A stretch of 64,000 nt of DNA. Source: Candidatus Pelagibacter giovannonii (GTDB lineage Bacteria > Pseudomonadota > Alphaproteobacteria > Pelagibacterales > Pelagibacteraceae). Positions 19,260 to 29,143 of the stretch are shown here, one piece after another (within the stretch, counting starts at the first letter, position 1; the number at the start of each line of letters is the position of its first letter). The DNA lies in assembly GCF_012276695.1 (NCBI RefSeq), contig NZ_CP038852.1:992001-1056000 (forward strand), in the 5' to 3' direction. The notes beneath the pieces are model-generated. The model saw only the letters and a program-made list of their open reading frames with translations. It did no database searches and was not told where the DNA came from. The position numbers and the translations under genes are program-made.

Positions 19260-21977
19260 ATGAGCAAAGAAAATATAAATTTACCCAAAACAGCTTTCTC
19301 TATGAAGGCAAATTTACAGAATAAAGAACCTGAAATTTTAGAATATTGGAAAAAAATTGATCTTTATAAAGAGTTGAGAAAATTCAATAAGGGTAAAGAG
19401 AAATTCATACTTCACGATGGTCCACCATATGCGAATGGTAATATTCACATGGGTACAGCTTTAAATAAAATTTTGAAAGATATCATTGTTAAATTTCATC
19501 AAATGGATGGTAAAGATTCTGTATATGTTCCGGGGTGGGATTGTCATGGTCTACCTATTGAGTGGAAAATTGAAGAACAATATAAAAAAAATAAAAAAAA
19601 TAAAAACGAAGTTCCAATAACAGAATTTAGAAAAGAGTGTAGAGAATTTGCAGAAAAATGGATTGAAGTTCATAAAACACAATTTAAACGATTAGGCGTT
19701 GTGGGAGATTGGGATAATCATTACGCAACAATGAACTTTGAAGCAGAGGCCCAAATTGTAAGAGAATTAGGAAAATTTTTAAAAGAAGGAAGCCTTTATA
19801 GAGGTTTTAAACCTGTTCTTTGGTCAACTGTAGAAAAAACTGCTTTAGCAGATGCTGAAGTTGAGTATCAAGATCATAAATCAGATACAATTTATACAGC
19901 TTTCCCAGTTAAAAAAACAAATATAAAAGAATTAGAAAATACAGAAGTCATTATATGGACAACTACTCCATGGACTATACCTGCAAATAAAGCATTAGCT
20001 TATAATGAGGCCTTAGATTATTTAATAATTGAATTAAGTGATGATGGAGATTTTAAGAATAAAAAAGTAGTAGTTGCAGAAGCTCTACTAGAGTCTGTTA
20101 TCAAGGATTGTGAAATAAAAAATTACAAAGAAATAAAAAAATTTAAGGGTAAAGATTTTAAAGATACAATTTGTAGTCATCCTTTTTTAGAGCTTGGTTA
20201 TGATTATGATATACCAATGCTTGAAGCAAGGTTTGTTACAACGGAACAGGGAACAGGTATTGTTCATTGTGCACCCAGCCATGGCCCTGATGATTTTAAT
20301 CTTTGTTTAAAGCATGGGATTAAAGCCATAGAAACTGTAGATGGTGATGGTAAATACACTAAAAATCTTCCTTTATTTGAGGGAACTCATATTTTTAAAG
20401 CTAACCCAATTGTTATTGAAAAGTTAAAAGAACAAAAAAAGCTGTTATCTAATGGGGAACTAGTTCATTCATATCCGCATTCATGGAGATCAAAAGCACC
20501 CCTTGTTCATAGAGCAACTCCACAATGGTTTATTTCAATGGAAAGTCATGGCTTGAGAAAAAAAGCGTTAAAAGCTCTTGATGAAACTAAATTCTATCCA
20601 GACAAAGGCAGAGAAAGAATAAAAGCAATGATTGAAACAAGGCCAGATTGGTGTGTTTCAAGACAAAGAGTTTGGGGAGTTCCGCTTCCAATATTTGTTC
20701 ATAAAACTACTAAAGAAATTTTAGTAGATGACAATGTAAATGAAAATATTGCGAGCATTTATGAAAAAGAAGGTTCTGATTGTTGGTTTTCAGATAATCC
20801 TCAAAGATTTTTAGGGGACAAATATAAAGCAGAAGATTACGAAAAAATAAGTGATATTGTTGAAGTTTGGTTTGATAGTGGTTGTACTCATGCATTTGTT
20901 TTGGAAAAAAGAGAAGATCTTCAATGGCCAGCATCAATGTATCTAGAAGGTTCTGACCAGCATAGAGGCTGGTTTCATTCGTCACTCTTAGAATCTTGCG
21001 GAACAAGAGGTAGAGCGCCTTACGAGTCAATATTATCACATGGATTTGTTGTAGATGGCAAAGGTCTCAAAATGTCAAAATCTGTAGGAAACGTAATTGC
21101 ACCTGAGGATATTTTGAAAAAATATGGTGCAGATATTTTAAGAATATGGGTTGCATCATCTAATTATGCTGAAGATTTAAGAATTGACTATTCTATTTTA
21201 GAACAACACGCTGACTCATATAGAAAAATTAGAAATACATTTAGATATTTGCTAGGTAACCTAAATGACGACTTCCAAAAAATTGATTTAGAAAATTTAG
21301 ACATCAAACAATTACCAGAATTAGAGAGATATATGCTTCATAGAGTGTATGAGTTAAATAATAATTTTAAAAATTATTTCAAATCTTATGATTTTCATAA
21401 TCTTTATAAAGAACTTTTAAATTTTTGTACAGTAGACCTATCATCATTTTATTTTGATATTAGGAAGGATGCTTTATATTGTGATTTCAAAAATTCTGAT
21501 AGAAGAAAGAGCAGTATAATTGTTTTAAATATTATTTTGGAATCTTTGGTTAAATGGTTTGCACCAATACTTTCATTTACAACAGAAGAAATTTTTACCC
21601 TTATAAACAAAGAGCAAAAAAGCATTCATCTAGAACAATTCATGAAATATCCAGAGTCATTCCAAGATAAAGAACTACATGAAAAATGGATAGAATTAAA
21701 AAAAATTAGAGATATCTGCAATATAAGTATTGAAGCAAAAAGAGCTAGTAAAGAAATAGGATCAAGTTTAGAAGCTAGCCTAGTTATTAATCTAAATAAA
21801 AAATTATTCGAAATTTCAAAAAATGTAGATTTTTCAGAAATATGCATTACGTCTTCTGCTTCAGTTCATCACTCAAACGAAGATAAAACTATTATTGAAA
21901 CGGTAAAGGCTGAGGGAAATAAATGTCCAGTATGTTGGAAAATCAATAAAGTCAAATGTGAAAGGCATTCAGATTAA
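19260..21977 (+). CDS. ileS: Isoleucyl-tRNA synthetase
   Basis: The ATG at 19260, directly after the ribF stop, gives 905 residues starting MSKENINLPKTAF; a start 18 nt upstream would overlap ribF and add a non-conserved leader. The class I synthetase signatures are present: GPPYANGNIHMG (HIGH motif) near residue 55-65 and GLKMSKSVGN (KMSKS). WTTTPWTIPANKALAY marks the CP1 editing domain. The protein ends with a zinc-finger-like knuckle CPVCWKINKVKCERH. It charges tRNA-Ile in the cytoplasm. It is followed by lspA after 12 nt, as in many proteobacteria. Confidence 0.97.
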   Translation: MSKENINLPKTAFSMKANLQNKEPEILEYWKKIDLYKELRKFNKGKEKFILHDGPPYANGNIHMGTALNKILKDIIVKFHQMDGKDSVYVPGWDCHGLPIEWKIEEQYKKNKKNKNEVPITEFRKECREFAEKWIEVHKTQFKRLGVVGDWDNHYATMNFEAEAQIVRELGKFLKEGSLYRGFKPVLWSTVEKTALADAEVEYQDHKSDTIYTAFPVKKTNIKELENTEVIIWTTTPWTIPANKALAYNEALDYLIIELSDDGDFKNKKVVVAEALLESVIKDCEIKNYKEIKKFKGKDFKDTICSHPFLELGYDYDIPMLEARFVTTEQGTGIVHCAPSHGPDDFNLCLKHGIKAIETVDGDGKYTKNLPLFEGTHIFKANPIVIEKLKEQKKLLSNGELVHSYPHSWRSKAPLVHRATPQWFISMESHGLRKKALKALDETKFYPDKGRERIKAMIETRPDWCVSRQRVWGVPLPIFVHKTTKEILVDDNVNENIASIYEKEGSDCWFSDNPQRFLGDKYKAEDYEKISDIVEVWFDSGCTHAFVLEKREDLQWPASMYLEGSDQHRGWFHSSLLESCGTRGRAPYESILSHGFVVDGKGLKMSKSVGNVIAPEDILKKYGADILRIWVASSNYAEDLRIDYSILEQHADSYRKIRNTFRYLLGNLNDDFQKIDLENLDIKQLPELERYMLHRVYELNNNFKNYFKSYDFHNLYKELLNFCTVDLSSFYFDIRKDALYCDFKNSDRRKSSIIVLNIILESLVKWFAPILSFTTEEIFTLINKEQKSIHLEQFMKYPESFQDKELHEKWIELKKIRDICNISIEAKRASKEIGSSLEASLVINLNKKLFEISKNVDFSEICITSSASVHHSNEDKTIIETVKAEGNKCPVCWKINKVKCERHSD

Positions 21978-21989
21978 CCAAAAAAGTTG

Positions 21990-22490
21990 ATGAACAAAAT
22001 TAACTTAAAAAATCTTTATCTAAATTTAGTAATTATATTAATAGTTTTTATTTCTGATCGTATAACAAAACTATACATCTTAAAAGTTGTAGAAGTAGAA
22101 GCTTCAGTTGATATTTATATCACTCCCTATTTGAACTTATTTTTAATCTGGAACAAAGGAATAGCTTTTGGTTTATTTTCTATAGACGCAAGTGTTATTT
22201 ATAATTCTATTACAATCTTAATTGGTCTTATCATTATTGCTATTTTGTTTATGATGTTAAAAAATAATAATATTCAGCGGTACTTTTTTGCATTAATTGC
22301 AGGTGGCGCCTTTGGAAATTTTTATGATAGAGTAGTTTATACAGCTGTTCCAGATTTTATTGATTTACATTTTTATGGTTTTCATTGGTTTGTTTTTAAT
22401 GTGGCTGACATATTTATTACTATTGGAGTTTTTTGCCTTATTTTAGTAGAACTTTTCTTTAATAATAAAAATATAAATGAAAAAAAATAA
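21990..22490 (+). CDS. lspA: Lipoprotein signal peptidase (signal peptidase II)
   Basis: The ATG at 21990 gives 166 residues (an adjacent TTG at 21987 is also possible). Four transmembrane segments and both catalytic aspartate motifs are visible: GNFYDRV (Asp near residue 112) and FNVADIFITIG (Asp near 140). It cleaves the signal peptide of diacylglyceryl-modified prolipoproteins in the inner membrane. Its last 14 nt overlap the start of a gene that encodes a lipoprotein, i.e. a likely substrate. Confidence 0.95.
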   Translation: MNKINLKNLYLNLVIILIVFISDRITKLYILKVVEVEASVDIYITPYLNLFLIWNKGIAFGLFSIDASVIYNSITILIGLIIIAILFMMLKNNNIQRYFFALIAGGAFGNFYDRVVYTAVPDFIDLHFYGFHWFVFNVADIFITIGVFCLILVELFFNNKNINEKK

Positions 22491-22914
22491 TCTGTTAATA
22501 GCTTCTTTATTGATACTTCTTTTTTTAAATTCCTGTGGAACAATTGCTGAAGGATTGGGAGCAAGTAAAAAAAAAGGAAGTGAGGAGTTTTTAGTTGAAA
22601 AAAAAGCTCCATTAGTGCTACCACCTAACTTTGGAGAATTACCCGAACCTGGAAAAGAACCTGAGGAAAATATAATATCAGATAAAAAAGATACCTCAAA
22701 TATTGAAGATATAATCAATCAAAGTTCTTCGACAAACACGGGTGAAAATAATACTGCAAAAAATTCTATTGAAGAATCAATCATAAAAAAGATTAACCTA
22801 AAAGAAGCTAGAGAAATAAATTTAGATGAAATTATAGTAAAAGAAAATGAAAAACCAAAAAAAAAAGGGTTTTTTAAAAAGCTAAAAAATAAATTTAATA
22901 AATCTGATAATTAG
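22477..22914 (+). CDS. Lipoprotein, DUF3035-like
   Basis: The 145-residue protein starts with a lipoprotein signal peptide whose lipobox is LNSC (Cys at residue 20), followed by KAPLVLPPNFGELPEP, the conserved block of the alphaproteobacterial DUF3035 family. The rest is low-complexity and charged, ending in a lysine-rich tail (KKKGFFKKLKNKFNK). It is anchored in the envelope; function is unknown. The overlap with lspA suggests translational coupling of the peptidase and this lipoprotein, an arrangement common in alphaproteobacteria. Confidence 0.8.
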   Translation: MKKNNLLIASLLILLFLNSCGTIAEGLGASKKKGSEEFLVEKKAPLVLPPNFGELPEPGKEPEENIISDKKDTSNIEDIINQSSSTNTGENNTAKNSIEESIIKKINLKEAREINLDEIIVKENEKPKKKGFFKKLKNKFNKSDN

Positions 22915-22918
22915 AAGA

Positions 22919-24061
22919 ATGATATTTAAAAATTTTTTAAATATCAAAAAATCCAAAACAGTAAAAAAAGATTTTTTAAGATTATTAAAAGATCAACCAA
23001 TATTATTTGAAACTTTAAAGCCTACATATAAATATAGTTATTCAAAAAAAATTATTAAAAAATATAAAAAATTTTCAAATTTAAGAATAATTGGTATGGG
23101 CGGATCTGTTCTTGGATCAGAAGCTATTTATAATTTTTTAAAACCTAAAATTAAAAAAAAGATTACTTTTGTTAGTAATTTAAATAGCAATGCAGATTAT
23201 TTTGATAATAAGAATATAAATTTGAATTTAATTATTTCTAAATCAGGAAATACATTAGAGACAATAGCAAATGCCAATACATTAATTGATAAAAAAGAAA
23301 AAAATATTATTGTTACAGATGCAAAAAATAGTTACTTAACTAATTTAGCATCAAAACTCAAGGCAGAAATATTTGAGCATAAAAATTATGTAGGAGGTAG
23401 ATATTCTGTATTGTCTGAAGTTGGAATGTTACCTGCGGAATTAATGAATTTGAATGAAAGAAAATTTAAGCAATTTAACAATCTTATTAAAAATAAAAAT
23501 TTTATTAATAACCTAGTAAATAATGTGTCAACTACGTTAAGCTTAATTAAGAGTGGAAAGCAAACATCTATAATTTTAAATTATGATGAACAATCTGAAA
23601 ATTTATTCAAATGGTATCAGCAACTGATAGCTGAAAGTTTAGGAAAAAAATCACTTGGATTATTGCCCGTTGTTTCTTCGATGCCAAAAGACAATCATAG
23701 TTTAATGCAGCTTTATCTAGACGGCCCAAATAAATATTTTTATACATTTTTTAATGTTCTAGAAAATAGAAATATAAAAATTAAGAATGATGGTGTGTTA
23801 AATACTCATAAGTTTTTAAAAAACCTATCAATAGAAAAAATAAAACAATCTCAAATGATTGCTACAGAGAAAGTCTTTATTTCAAAAAAAATACCTTTTA
23901 GAAGCTTTAGAATTTTAAAAAGAAACGAACAGTCTCTTGGCGAACTGTTCTGTTTCTTTATATTAGAGACCATTTTACTTGGTCGAGCTTTAAATGTTAA
24001 TCCATTTGATCAACCTTCTGTTGAGTTGATAAAAATAGAAACAAAAAAAATATTAATTTAA
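22919..24061 (+). CDS. pgi: Glucose-6-phosphate isomerase (short form)
   Basis: The protein has 380 residues, much shorter than the 550-residue enteric enzyme. It still shows the SIS-fold landmarks: IIGMGGSVLGSEAIYNF, IISKSGNTLET (phosphosugar-binding Ser/Thr loop), WYQQLIAESLGKK, and PKDNHSLMQLYLDGP with the catalytic-region His, plus NPFDQPSVELIK at the end. It interconverts glucose-6-phosphate and fructose-6-phosphate in the cytoplasm. It starts 4 nt after the lipoprotein gene. The reduction in length is in loops and the N-terminus, not in the core, so I regard it as functional. Confidence 0.9.
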   Translation: MIFKNFLNIKKSKTVKKDFLRLLKDQPILFETLKPTYKYSYSKKIIKKYKKFSNLRIIGMGGSVLGSEAIYNFLKPKIKKKITFVSNLNSNADYFDNKNINLNLIISKSGNTLETIANANTLIDKKEKNIIVTDAKNSYLTNLASKLKAEIFEHKNYVGGRYSVLSEVGMLPAELMNLNERKFKQFNNLIKNKNFINNLVNNVSTTLSLIKSGKQTSIILNYDEQSENLFKWYQQLIAESLGKKSLGLLPVVSSMPKDNHSLMQLYLDGPNKYFYTFFNVLENRNIKIKNDGVLNTHKFLKNLSIEKIKQSQMIATEKVFISKKIPFRSFRILKRNEQSLGELFCFFILETILLGRALNVNPFDQPSVELIKIETKKILI

Positions 24062-24065
24062 AATA

Positions 24066-24632
24066 TTAATTTAAAATATTTCCAAATATAATTTTTGAAA
24101 TACCATAACTTTTTTCTAAAATTAGATTAAACTCTTTTGGTAAATCATCTTTTTCTTTTTTATGTCTGTGAATAATTATGACTCCATTAGTATTGAGTAG
24201 TTTTAATTCAGTTATTGCATTCAACAGAAATGGTAATTTTTTCTCTTTATAGGGAGGATCCATGAAAATAATATCAAATTTCTCGTTTAATATTTTAAAT
24301 GTATTTTTAGAAAAAATATCATTTTCAATTATTTTTGTCTGATTTTGCTGATTTAAATTATTTATATTTTTCTTCAAAATATTTAATACTTCCGTGTAAT
24401 TTTCTAAGAAGGTAACATTTTTAGCACCTCCAGATAAACATTCGAGACCAAATGATCCAACGCCTGAAAATAAATCCAAAATATTAGAATTTTCTAACTC
24501 TACATTCAATAATTTAGAATGCTTTAAAATGTTAAAAATTGATTCTTTCGTTAAATCTTTAAGAGGTCTTGTAAGTTTATCTTTAGGTAGAAGAATTTTT
24601 TTCCCTTTAAGGTTTCCTGAAATTATTCTCAT
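24066..24632 (-). CDS. rsmD: 16S rRNA (guanine966-N2)-methyltransferase RsmD
   Basis: The 188-residue protein begins MRIISGNLKGKKI and contains TRPLKDLTKESIFNIL, LDLFSGVGSFGLECLSGGA (SAM-binding) and the catalytic DPPY motif in IIFMDPPYKEKK, all typical of RsmD. It methylates G966 of 16S rRNA during 30S assembly. Its ATG overlaps the stop of purD by 4 nt (ATGA), so it is translated from the purD transcript. It converges with pgi across 4 nt of AT-rich sequence that also contains a short tandem duplication of AAATATTAATTTA. Confidence 0.94.
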   Translation of the reverse strand: MRIISGNLKGKKILLPKDKLTRPLKDLTKESIFNILKHSKLLNVELENSNILDLFSGVGSFGLECLSGGAKNVTFLENYTEVLNILKKNINNLNQQNQTKIIENDIFSKNTFKILNEKFDIIFMDPPYKEKKLPFLLNAITELKLLNTNGVIIIHRHKKEKDDLPKEFNLILEKSYGISKIIFGNILN

Positions 24633-25894
24633 TCATCAATCACCTTATGACCTATATCTTTTCTGTAAAACCCATCTTTCCAATTAAGATTTTTAATTAA
24701 GCTTATAGCTTTATCTCTACTATTTTTAAAATTTGGTGAAAGACTCACAAAATTAATTACCCGTCCACCATTTGAATAAATCTTATTGTTAATTTTTTTT
24801 GTACCAGCATGAAAAAAGTAATCATCTTCACCTAATTTTAGGTTTTCAATATTTTCTATTAAAATTTCATTATTATATTTATCAGGATAGCCTTTCGAGC
24901 ACAAAACAATGCATAAACTTTTTTTATCATGCCACTCTATATTTATATTTTTTAGGTTTTTATTGCAGCAAGCATCTATAATCTCAAATAAATCTGTTTT
25001 TAACTTAGGCAAGATTGTCTGACATTCTGGATCTCCCATTCTAACATTATACTCAATCAAATAAGGTTCATTTCTTACTATCATTAAGCCTGCGTACAAA
25101 AATCCTTTATAATTAGATCCCATTTCTTTCAGGGCTTTAACGGTAGGTTTGATTATTTTATTTAATATTTTTTCTTCTAAAGGTTGATCCAGTAGTCTTG
25201 ATGGTGAATACGAACCCATTCCACCTGTGTTTGCACCCTTATCACCCTCAAGAACTCTCTTATGATCTTGTGCTGTTTCAAAGCCTTTGATTTCTTTACC
25301 ATCACTTATAATAAAATAGCTCATCTCTTCACCAACAAGAAACTCTTCAATTAAAATGTTGTTTGCTAATCCAAACTTTCCATCAAAAACATCTTTTATT
25401 GCTAAATTTGCATCATCCTTATTTTCACAAATATAAACACCTTTCCCGGATGCAAGACCATCAGCTTTAACAACAAGTGGAAACTGGGTTTTGTCCAGAA
25501 AAGATATTGCATCATTAGTATTTTTAAAAATACCAAACTTAGCTGTTGGTATATTGTACTTTTCACATATTTTTTTTGTAAATATTTTTGAGCCTTCCAA
25601 TTGAGAAGAAATTTTATCAGGGCCAAAAATATTTATTTCTGTATCCTTAAAAAAATCTACTATTCCATCAACTAATGGTTTTTCTGGTCCAACTATTAAT
25701 AAACTAATTTTATTTTTGATTGAAAATTCTTTAATTTTATTAAAGTCTAAAAAATCAATTTCAATATTTTCTGCTATATCTGAGGTTCCAGCATTACCAG
25801 GAAAACAGTATATCCTATCAACCTTAGGTGATTTTTTGATTGATAAACATAGAGCATGCTCTCTTCCACCACTTCCAATTATTCCAACTTTCAT
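24629..25894 (-). CDS. purD: Phosphoribosylamine-glycine ligase PurD
   Basis: The 421-residue protein matches the GAR synthetase length and has the N-domain MKVGIIGSGGREHAL, the ATP-grasp region with PLVVKADGLASGKGV, HKRVLEGDKGANTGGMGSYS, and EYNVRMGDPECQ, which carries the magnesium ligands. It catalyses the second step of de novo purine synthesis. It is the first gene of purD-rsmD. The start codon is only 21 bp from the ATG of the divergent DUF2093 gene, so the two promoters must overlap or lie in each other's coding region. Confidence 0.97.
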   Translation of the reverse strand: MKVGIIGSGGREHALCLSIKKSPKVDRIYCFPGNAGTSDIAENIEIDFLDFNKIKEFSIKNKISLLIVGPEKPLVDGIVDFFKDTEINIFGPDKISSQLEGSKIFTKKICEKYNIPTAKFGIFKNTNDAISFLDKTQFPLVVKADGLASGKGVYICENKDDANLAIKDVFDGKFGLANNILIEEFLVGEEMSYFIISDGKEIKGFETAQDHKRVLEGDKGANTGGMGSYSPSRLLDQPLEEKILNKIIKPTVKALKEMGSNYKGFLYAGLMIVRNEPYLIEYNVRMGDPECQTILPKLKTDLFEIIDACCNKNLKNINIEWHDKKSLCIVLCSKGYPDKYNNEILIENIENLKLGEDDYFFHAGTKKINNKIYSNGGRVINFVSLSPNFKNSRDKAISLIKNLNWKDGFYRKDIGHKVIDE

Positions 25895-25915
25895 ATAGAT
25901 GTATATAAACTAAAA

Positions 25916-26104
25916 ATGAATAAAAAATTAGCAAAATTAAAATATTTACCAAATAACTTTGAAATAATTGAAAATGGTGATCATGTTGTTTGTGCTGTAT
26001 CAGGAAAATTAATTATTTTAGAAAATCTTAATTATTGGAATGTTGAGCTTCAAGAACCATATTTTTCATATGTAGAAGCTCATAAAAAAAAAGAGACACA
26101 CTAA
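25916..26104 (+). CDS. Small DUF2093 protein
   Basis: The ATG at 25916 gives a 62-residue protein starting MNKKLAKLKYLP; an upstream in-frame start would run into purD and adds no conserved sequence. The protein matches the alphaproteobacterial DUF2093 pattern: a short motif like GDHVVCAVSGKLIILENLNYW then a run VELQEPYFSYVEA. Function is unknown. It converges with lpxL (4-nt gap) and is divergent from purD. Presence of this family supports the alphaproteobacterial assignment. Confidence 0.85.
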   Translation: MNKKLAKLKYLPNNFEIIENGDHVVCAVSGKLIILENLNYWNVELQEPYFSYVEAHKKKETH

Positions 26105-26108
26105 ATTT

Positions 26109-26969
26109 TTACTTCCATCTATCATGAGACCATATCCATTCACCTGGATTTTTTAAAATTGTTTTCTCCAGCCAAATGTTTAGCTCTCTAGTAATTTTTT
26201 CAGCTGAGAGGTTCTTTGAAAATTCAATTGGTTTTTCAACTTTAATATTAAAGTTTATACCATTATGCCTCTCAATATAAATTGGTATCACTTTACAATT
26301 AAATTTTTTTATAAATTGTGCCGGAATAGTTGTGGTGAATGCTTCTTCATCAAAGAATTTAGATTTTATCCCTTGAGAGACTCTCTGATCTATCATTAAG
26401 GCTATAGAGTAGCCTTTTTTATATAATCTTAATAATTCTCTAACACCACGAGTTCCTTTTTTAATTTGATTTTTGCAAATATATTTTTTCCTAATTCTTT
26501 CCATAAGTACATTTAAGAAAATATTATTTAATGGTCGATATATTGCTGAGAGATTTACACCAGATTTTTCTATCTCCATTGCCATTAATTCAAAATTACT
26601 AAAATGACCAGAGATAAAAATTACTGGATTTTTTTCAAATTTTATTTTTTGAAGAATTTCTTTACCTTCTAAATTTATATTTGATTTAAATTGACCATTT
26701 CTAAAACCTTTAAGGAACATATACTCAGACAATGTTCTTCCATAATTATTCCACATATCTTTTGTAATGATATTAATTTTTGAGGTATTAATTTTTGGAA
26801 TAGCTCTTTGAATATTAGTTTTAATGATATTTTTTGATCTAAAAATGGGACCAAAAATTTCAAATAATTTTCCACTGATATAAGATGAAATTTTTAATCC
26901 TAAAAATTTATAAATAATAAAAAGAAAGGATATGATTAAAAACTCAAAAAAATATTTAATTTTTTTCAT
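26109..26969 (-). CDS. lpxL: Lipid A biosynthesis acyltransferase (LpxL/HtrB family)
   Basis: The 286-residue protein starts with a membrane segment and has the acyltransferase HX4D/E motif as GHFSNFELMA, the YRPLNN block, and RDRGVRE-like KKGTRGVRELL plus MIDQRVSQG and the C-terminal WSHDRWK. Family members add a secondary acyl chain to Kdo2-lipid IVA at the inner membrane. It is the last gene of the run ubiA-msbA-waaA-lpxK-lpxL and its start lies inside the 3' end of lpxK (14-nt overlap). Chain specificity (lauroyl or other) cannot be read from the sequence. Confidence 0.88.
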   Translation of the reverse strand: MKKIKYFFEFLIISFLFIIYKFLGLKISSYISGKLFEIFGPIFRSKNIIKTNIQRAIPKINTSKINIITKDMWNNYGRTLSEYMFLKGFRNGQFKSNINLEGKEILQKIKFEKNPVIFISGHFSNFELMAMEIEKSGVNLSAIYRPLNNIFLNVLMERIRKKYICKNQIKKGTRGVRELLRLYKKGYSIALMIDQRVSQGIKSKFFDEEAFTTTIPAQFIKKFNCKVIPIYIERHNGINFNIKVEKPIEFSKNLSAEKITRELNIWLEKTILKNPGEWIWSHDRWK

Positions 26970-27900
26970 TTAATTTAATTAGTTTGTTTGTGAGACTTTT
27001 CTCATCTGATAAATCAAGACTTGATTTGACATAAAAAATTTCATTTCTATTAAAGTTTTCAAGTCTTAAGTAATCTTTTTCTGTAGTTAAAATATGGGCA
27101 TTGTATTTTTTTGCATTAATCATTATTTCATCAAAATCTTTTTTTGAATATTGATAATGATCTGGATATTCTAAATCACTTACAATTTTTAATTTATTAT
27201 TTTTCAACATTTCTACAAAAGTTTTATGATTGCCAATACCAGAAAAAACTAAATAACTTTGATTTTCGTCAAATTCATTTATGTTTAGAGGAATATATTT
27301 TCCAGAATTAATATCAATATATGGATTAATTTTCTTAATCTGTTCTTTAATGGCAATTAGACTTTCTTCATTTCCATTTAAAAAAACGTTTTCATAAAAT
27401 TTTAGATTATTAATATTTTCTCTTAAAGGTCCTGATGGTAATGTAAGTCCATTTCCAATCCAATTTAGATTATTAAAACAAACAATTTCTAAGTCATATT
27501 TGATAGAACTATCTTGAAGCCCATCATCAAAGATGGCAACTTCAAAATCTTTTGCGATAGCCTCATCTAGTGCAGTAATTCTTTTTAAATTAGTAAATAA
27601 GGTCCCATTTTTACTAAGTAGTTTTTGCTCATCAGTTTGGTTTGGATAAAATTTTTTAATAAAACAAGCTTTGATATTATTTTTATCTAAAATTTCTTTT
27701 ATCTTGATGGTAAGTGATGTTTTTCCAGTTCCTCCAATATAGATGTTTCCAATACAGATTGTTTTAATTTTTGAATTAAAAAATTTAGGTTTTGATTTTA
27801 TTTTAGCAATTAAACCTAAAATTATTGAAAAAGGTAATAATAGATAGGAAAGAAAGGATGGTTTTTTATAATCCCAGAATTTAGGTTTTTTTAATTTCAT
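26956..27900 (-). CDS. lpxK: Tetraacyldisaccharide 4'-kinase LpxK
   Basis: The ATG at 27900 is preferred over a TTG two codons upstream; it gives 314 residues. A membrane anchor (SYLLLPFSIILGLIAKI) is followed by a Walker A loop GGTGKTS at residues 56-62. Conserved LpxK pieces DDGLQD and GIGNHKTFVEML and TTEKDYLRL are present. It phosphorylates lipid A precursor at the 4' position on the inner membrane. It overlaps waaA by 20 nt and lpxL by 14 nt, so the three lipid A genes are tightly coupled. Confidence 0.92.
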   Translation of the reverse strand: MKLKKPKFWDYKKPSFLSYLLLPFSIILGLIAKIKSKPKFFNSKIKTICIGNIYIGGTGKTSLTIKIKEILDKNNIKACFIKKFYPNQTDEQKLLSKNGTLFTNLKRITALDEAIAKDFEVAIFDDGLQDSSIKYDLEIVCFNNLNWIGNGLTLPSGPLRENINNLKFYENVFLNGNEESLIAIKEQIKKINPYIDINSGKYIPLNINEFDENQSYLVFSGIGNHKTFVEMLKNNKLKIVSDLEYPDHYQYSKKDFDEIMINAKKYNAHILTTEKDYLRLENFNRNEIFYVKSSLDLSDEKSLTNKLIKLNEKN

Positions 27901-29143
27901 TATCAAATAAACTATTTATCTCATCTTTAGTTTCATTAAGTATTTTTTTCCCTATTTTTGCAATTTTTAAATAGTTTTTTTTGTTGTTGGGATTAGCAAT
28001 TAATTTGTCTATTGAGTGAGTTAAGCTTTTTACTCCATTAACTTTATAAGCAACCTTTAGTTTATTGAGCAATTTATAGGTATCTTTAAAGTTATCTACA
28101 TTTGGTCCATACAAAACAGTAGAACCTAAGTTGGTAGGTTCAAGAGGGTTTTGACCACCTTTTCCCAATATTGATTTACCCATAAAAACTATATTAGAGG
28201 ATTGATAAAATTTCTTTGTCTCCCCATATGTGTCCACCAAATAAATATCTGTATTATCTAATTTTTTTGGTCTTGAGCTGTGCAAAACTATATTTAAATC
28301 TAAACTTTTAATTTCATCAACTATTTTACTAACACGATGAATATGCCTTGGTATTATTATTGTTAATAAATTTTTATATTTTTTCTTAAGTTTTATATGA
28401 GTATCTGCACAAATGATCTCCTCACCTGGGTGTGTACTTGAAGCACACCAAATTTTTTTACGTTTCATATTTTTTAAAAAAATATTATCTAATTTACTAA
28501 ACTTAGATTGTTGATTATTAAAAAACTTAAGATTCCCTATTTTCTTAATTTTTGAGACATTTAATTTTTTAAGATAATTAATTGTTTCATCATTTTGAGG
28601 GTAGGCAATTGAAATATTTTGAAAAATTGAGTCTGAGAATTTTTTTACACGTCTCCATTTATTAAAAGTTTTTTTTGTAATTCTTGCATTAAGAAGTTTT
28701 AATGGAATTTTTTTTTTATTAAGAATCTTAAAGATACTAGGCCAAATCTCGGACTCAACAAATATTGCAATAGTTGGCCTCCAGTAATTCAAAAATTTAT
28801 AAGAAAAAAATATTGAGTCTATTGGAAAAAATTGATGCACAGTTTTTTTAAAATTAAATTTTTTAAATATTTGAGCAGAACTCAAAGTTGAAGTAGTTAT
28901 TAAAATTTGGTTTATAGACTTATTTTTTTCGAGCTCTTGAACTAGAGGTAAAATACTTAAAAGTTCACCTACACTTGATCCATGAAACCAAATTAAATTA
29001 CCACAAATACGTTTTTTTGATGGGAAACAAAATTTTTCTTTATATCTTTTTTTATCTTCTTTTTTTTTTAAAATTCTAAAAAATATAATTAATGGAGAAA
29101 ATGCTAAAGTTATGGTTATTATTGTTTGATATAAAAAAAACAT
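27881..29143 (-). CDS. waaA: 3-deoxy-D-manno-octulosonic acid transferase WaaA/KdtA
   Basis: The 420-residue protein begins with a membrane anchor and shows the KdtA motifs WFHGSSVGELLSILPLV (catalytic Glu), FPIDS, ATFVESEIWP-like IAIFVESEIWP, CASSTHPGEE and GGQNPLEPTNLG. It attaches Kdo residues to lipid IVA from CMP-Kdo, the step after LpxK. Together with lpxK, lpxL and msbA it shows that the cell makes an LPS with a Kdo-containing core. Its start overlaps the msbA stop by one nucleotide. Confidence 0.93.
   Translation of the reverse strand: MFFLYQTIITITLAFSPLIIFFRILKKKEDKKRYKEKFCFPSKKRICGNLIWFHGSSVGELLSILPLVQELEKNKSINQILITTSTLSSAQIFKKFNFKKTVHQFFPIDSIFFSYKFLNYWRPTIAIFVESEIWPSIFKILNKKKIPLKLLNARITKKTFNKWRRVKKFSDSIFQNISIAYPQNDETINYLKKLNVSKIKKIGNLKFFNNQQSKFSKLDNIFLKNMKRKKIWCASSTHPGEEIICADTHIKLKKKYKNLLTIIIPRHIHRVSKIVDEIKSLDLNIVLHSSRPKKLDNTDIYLVDTYGETKKFYQSSNIVFMGKSILGKGGQNPLEPTNLGSTVLYGPNVDNFKDTYKLLNKLKVAYKVNGVKSLTHSIDKLIANPNNKKNYLKIAKIGKKILNETKDEINSLFDNEIKKT

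Noticed and set aside
24048..24073. Two copies of AAATATTAATTTA at the pgi/rsmD junction
   Set aside because: A short AT-only direct repeat at a gene end is expected by chance in this DNA; no target-site or element structure surrounds it.
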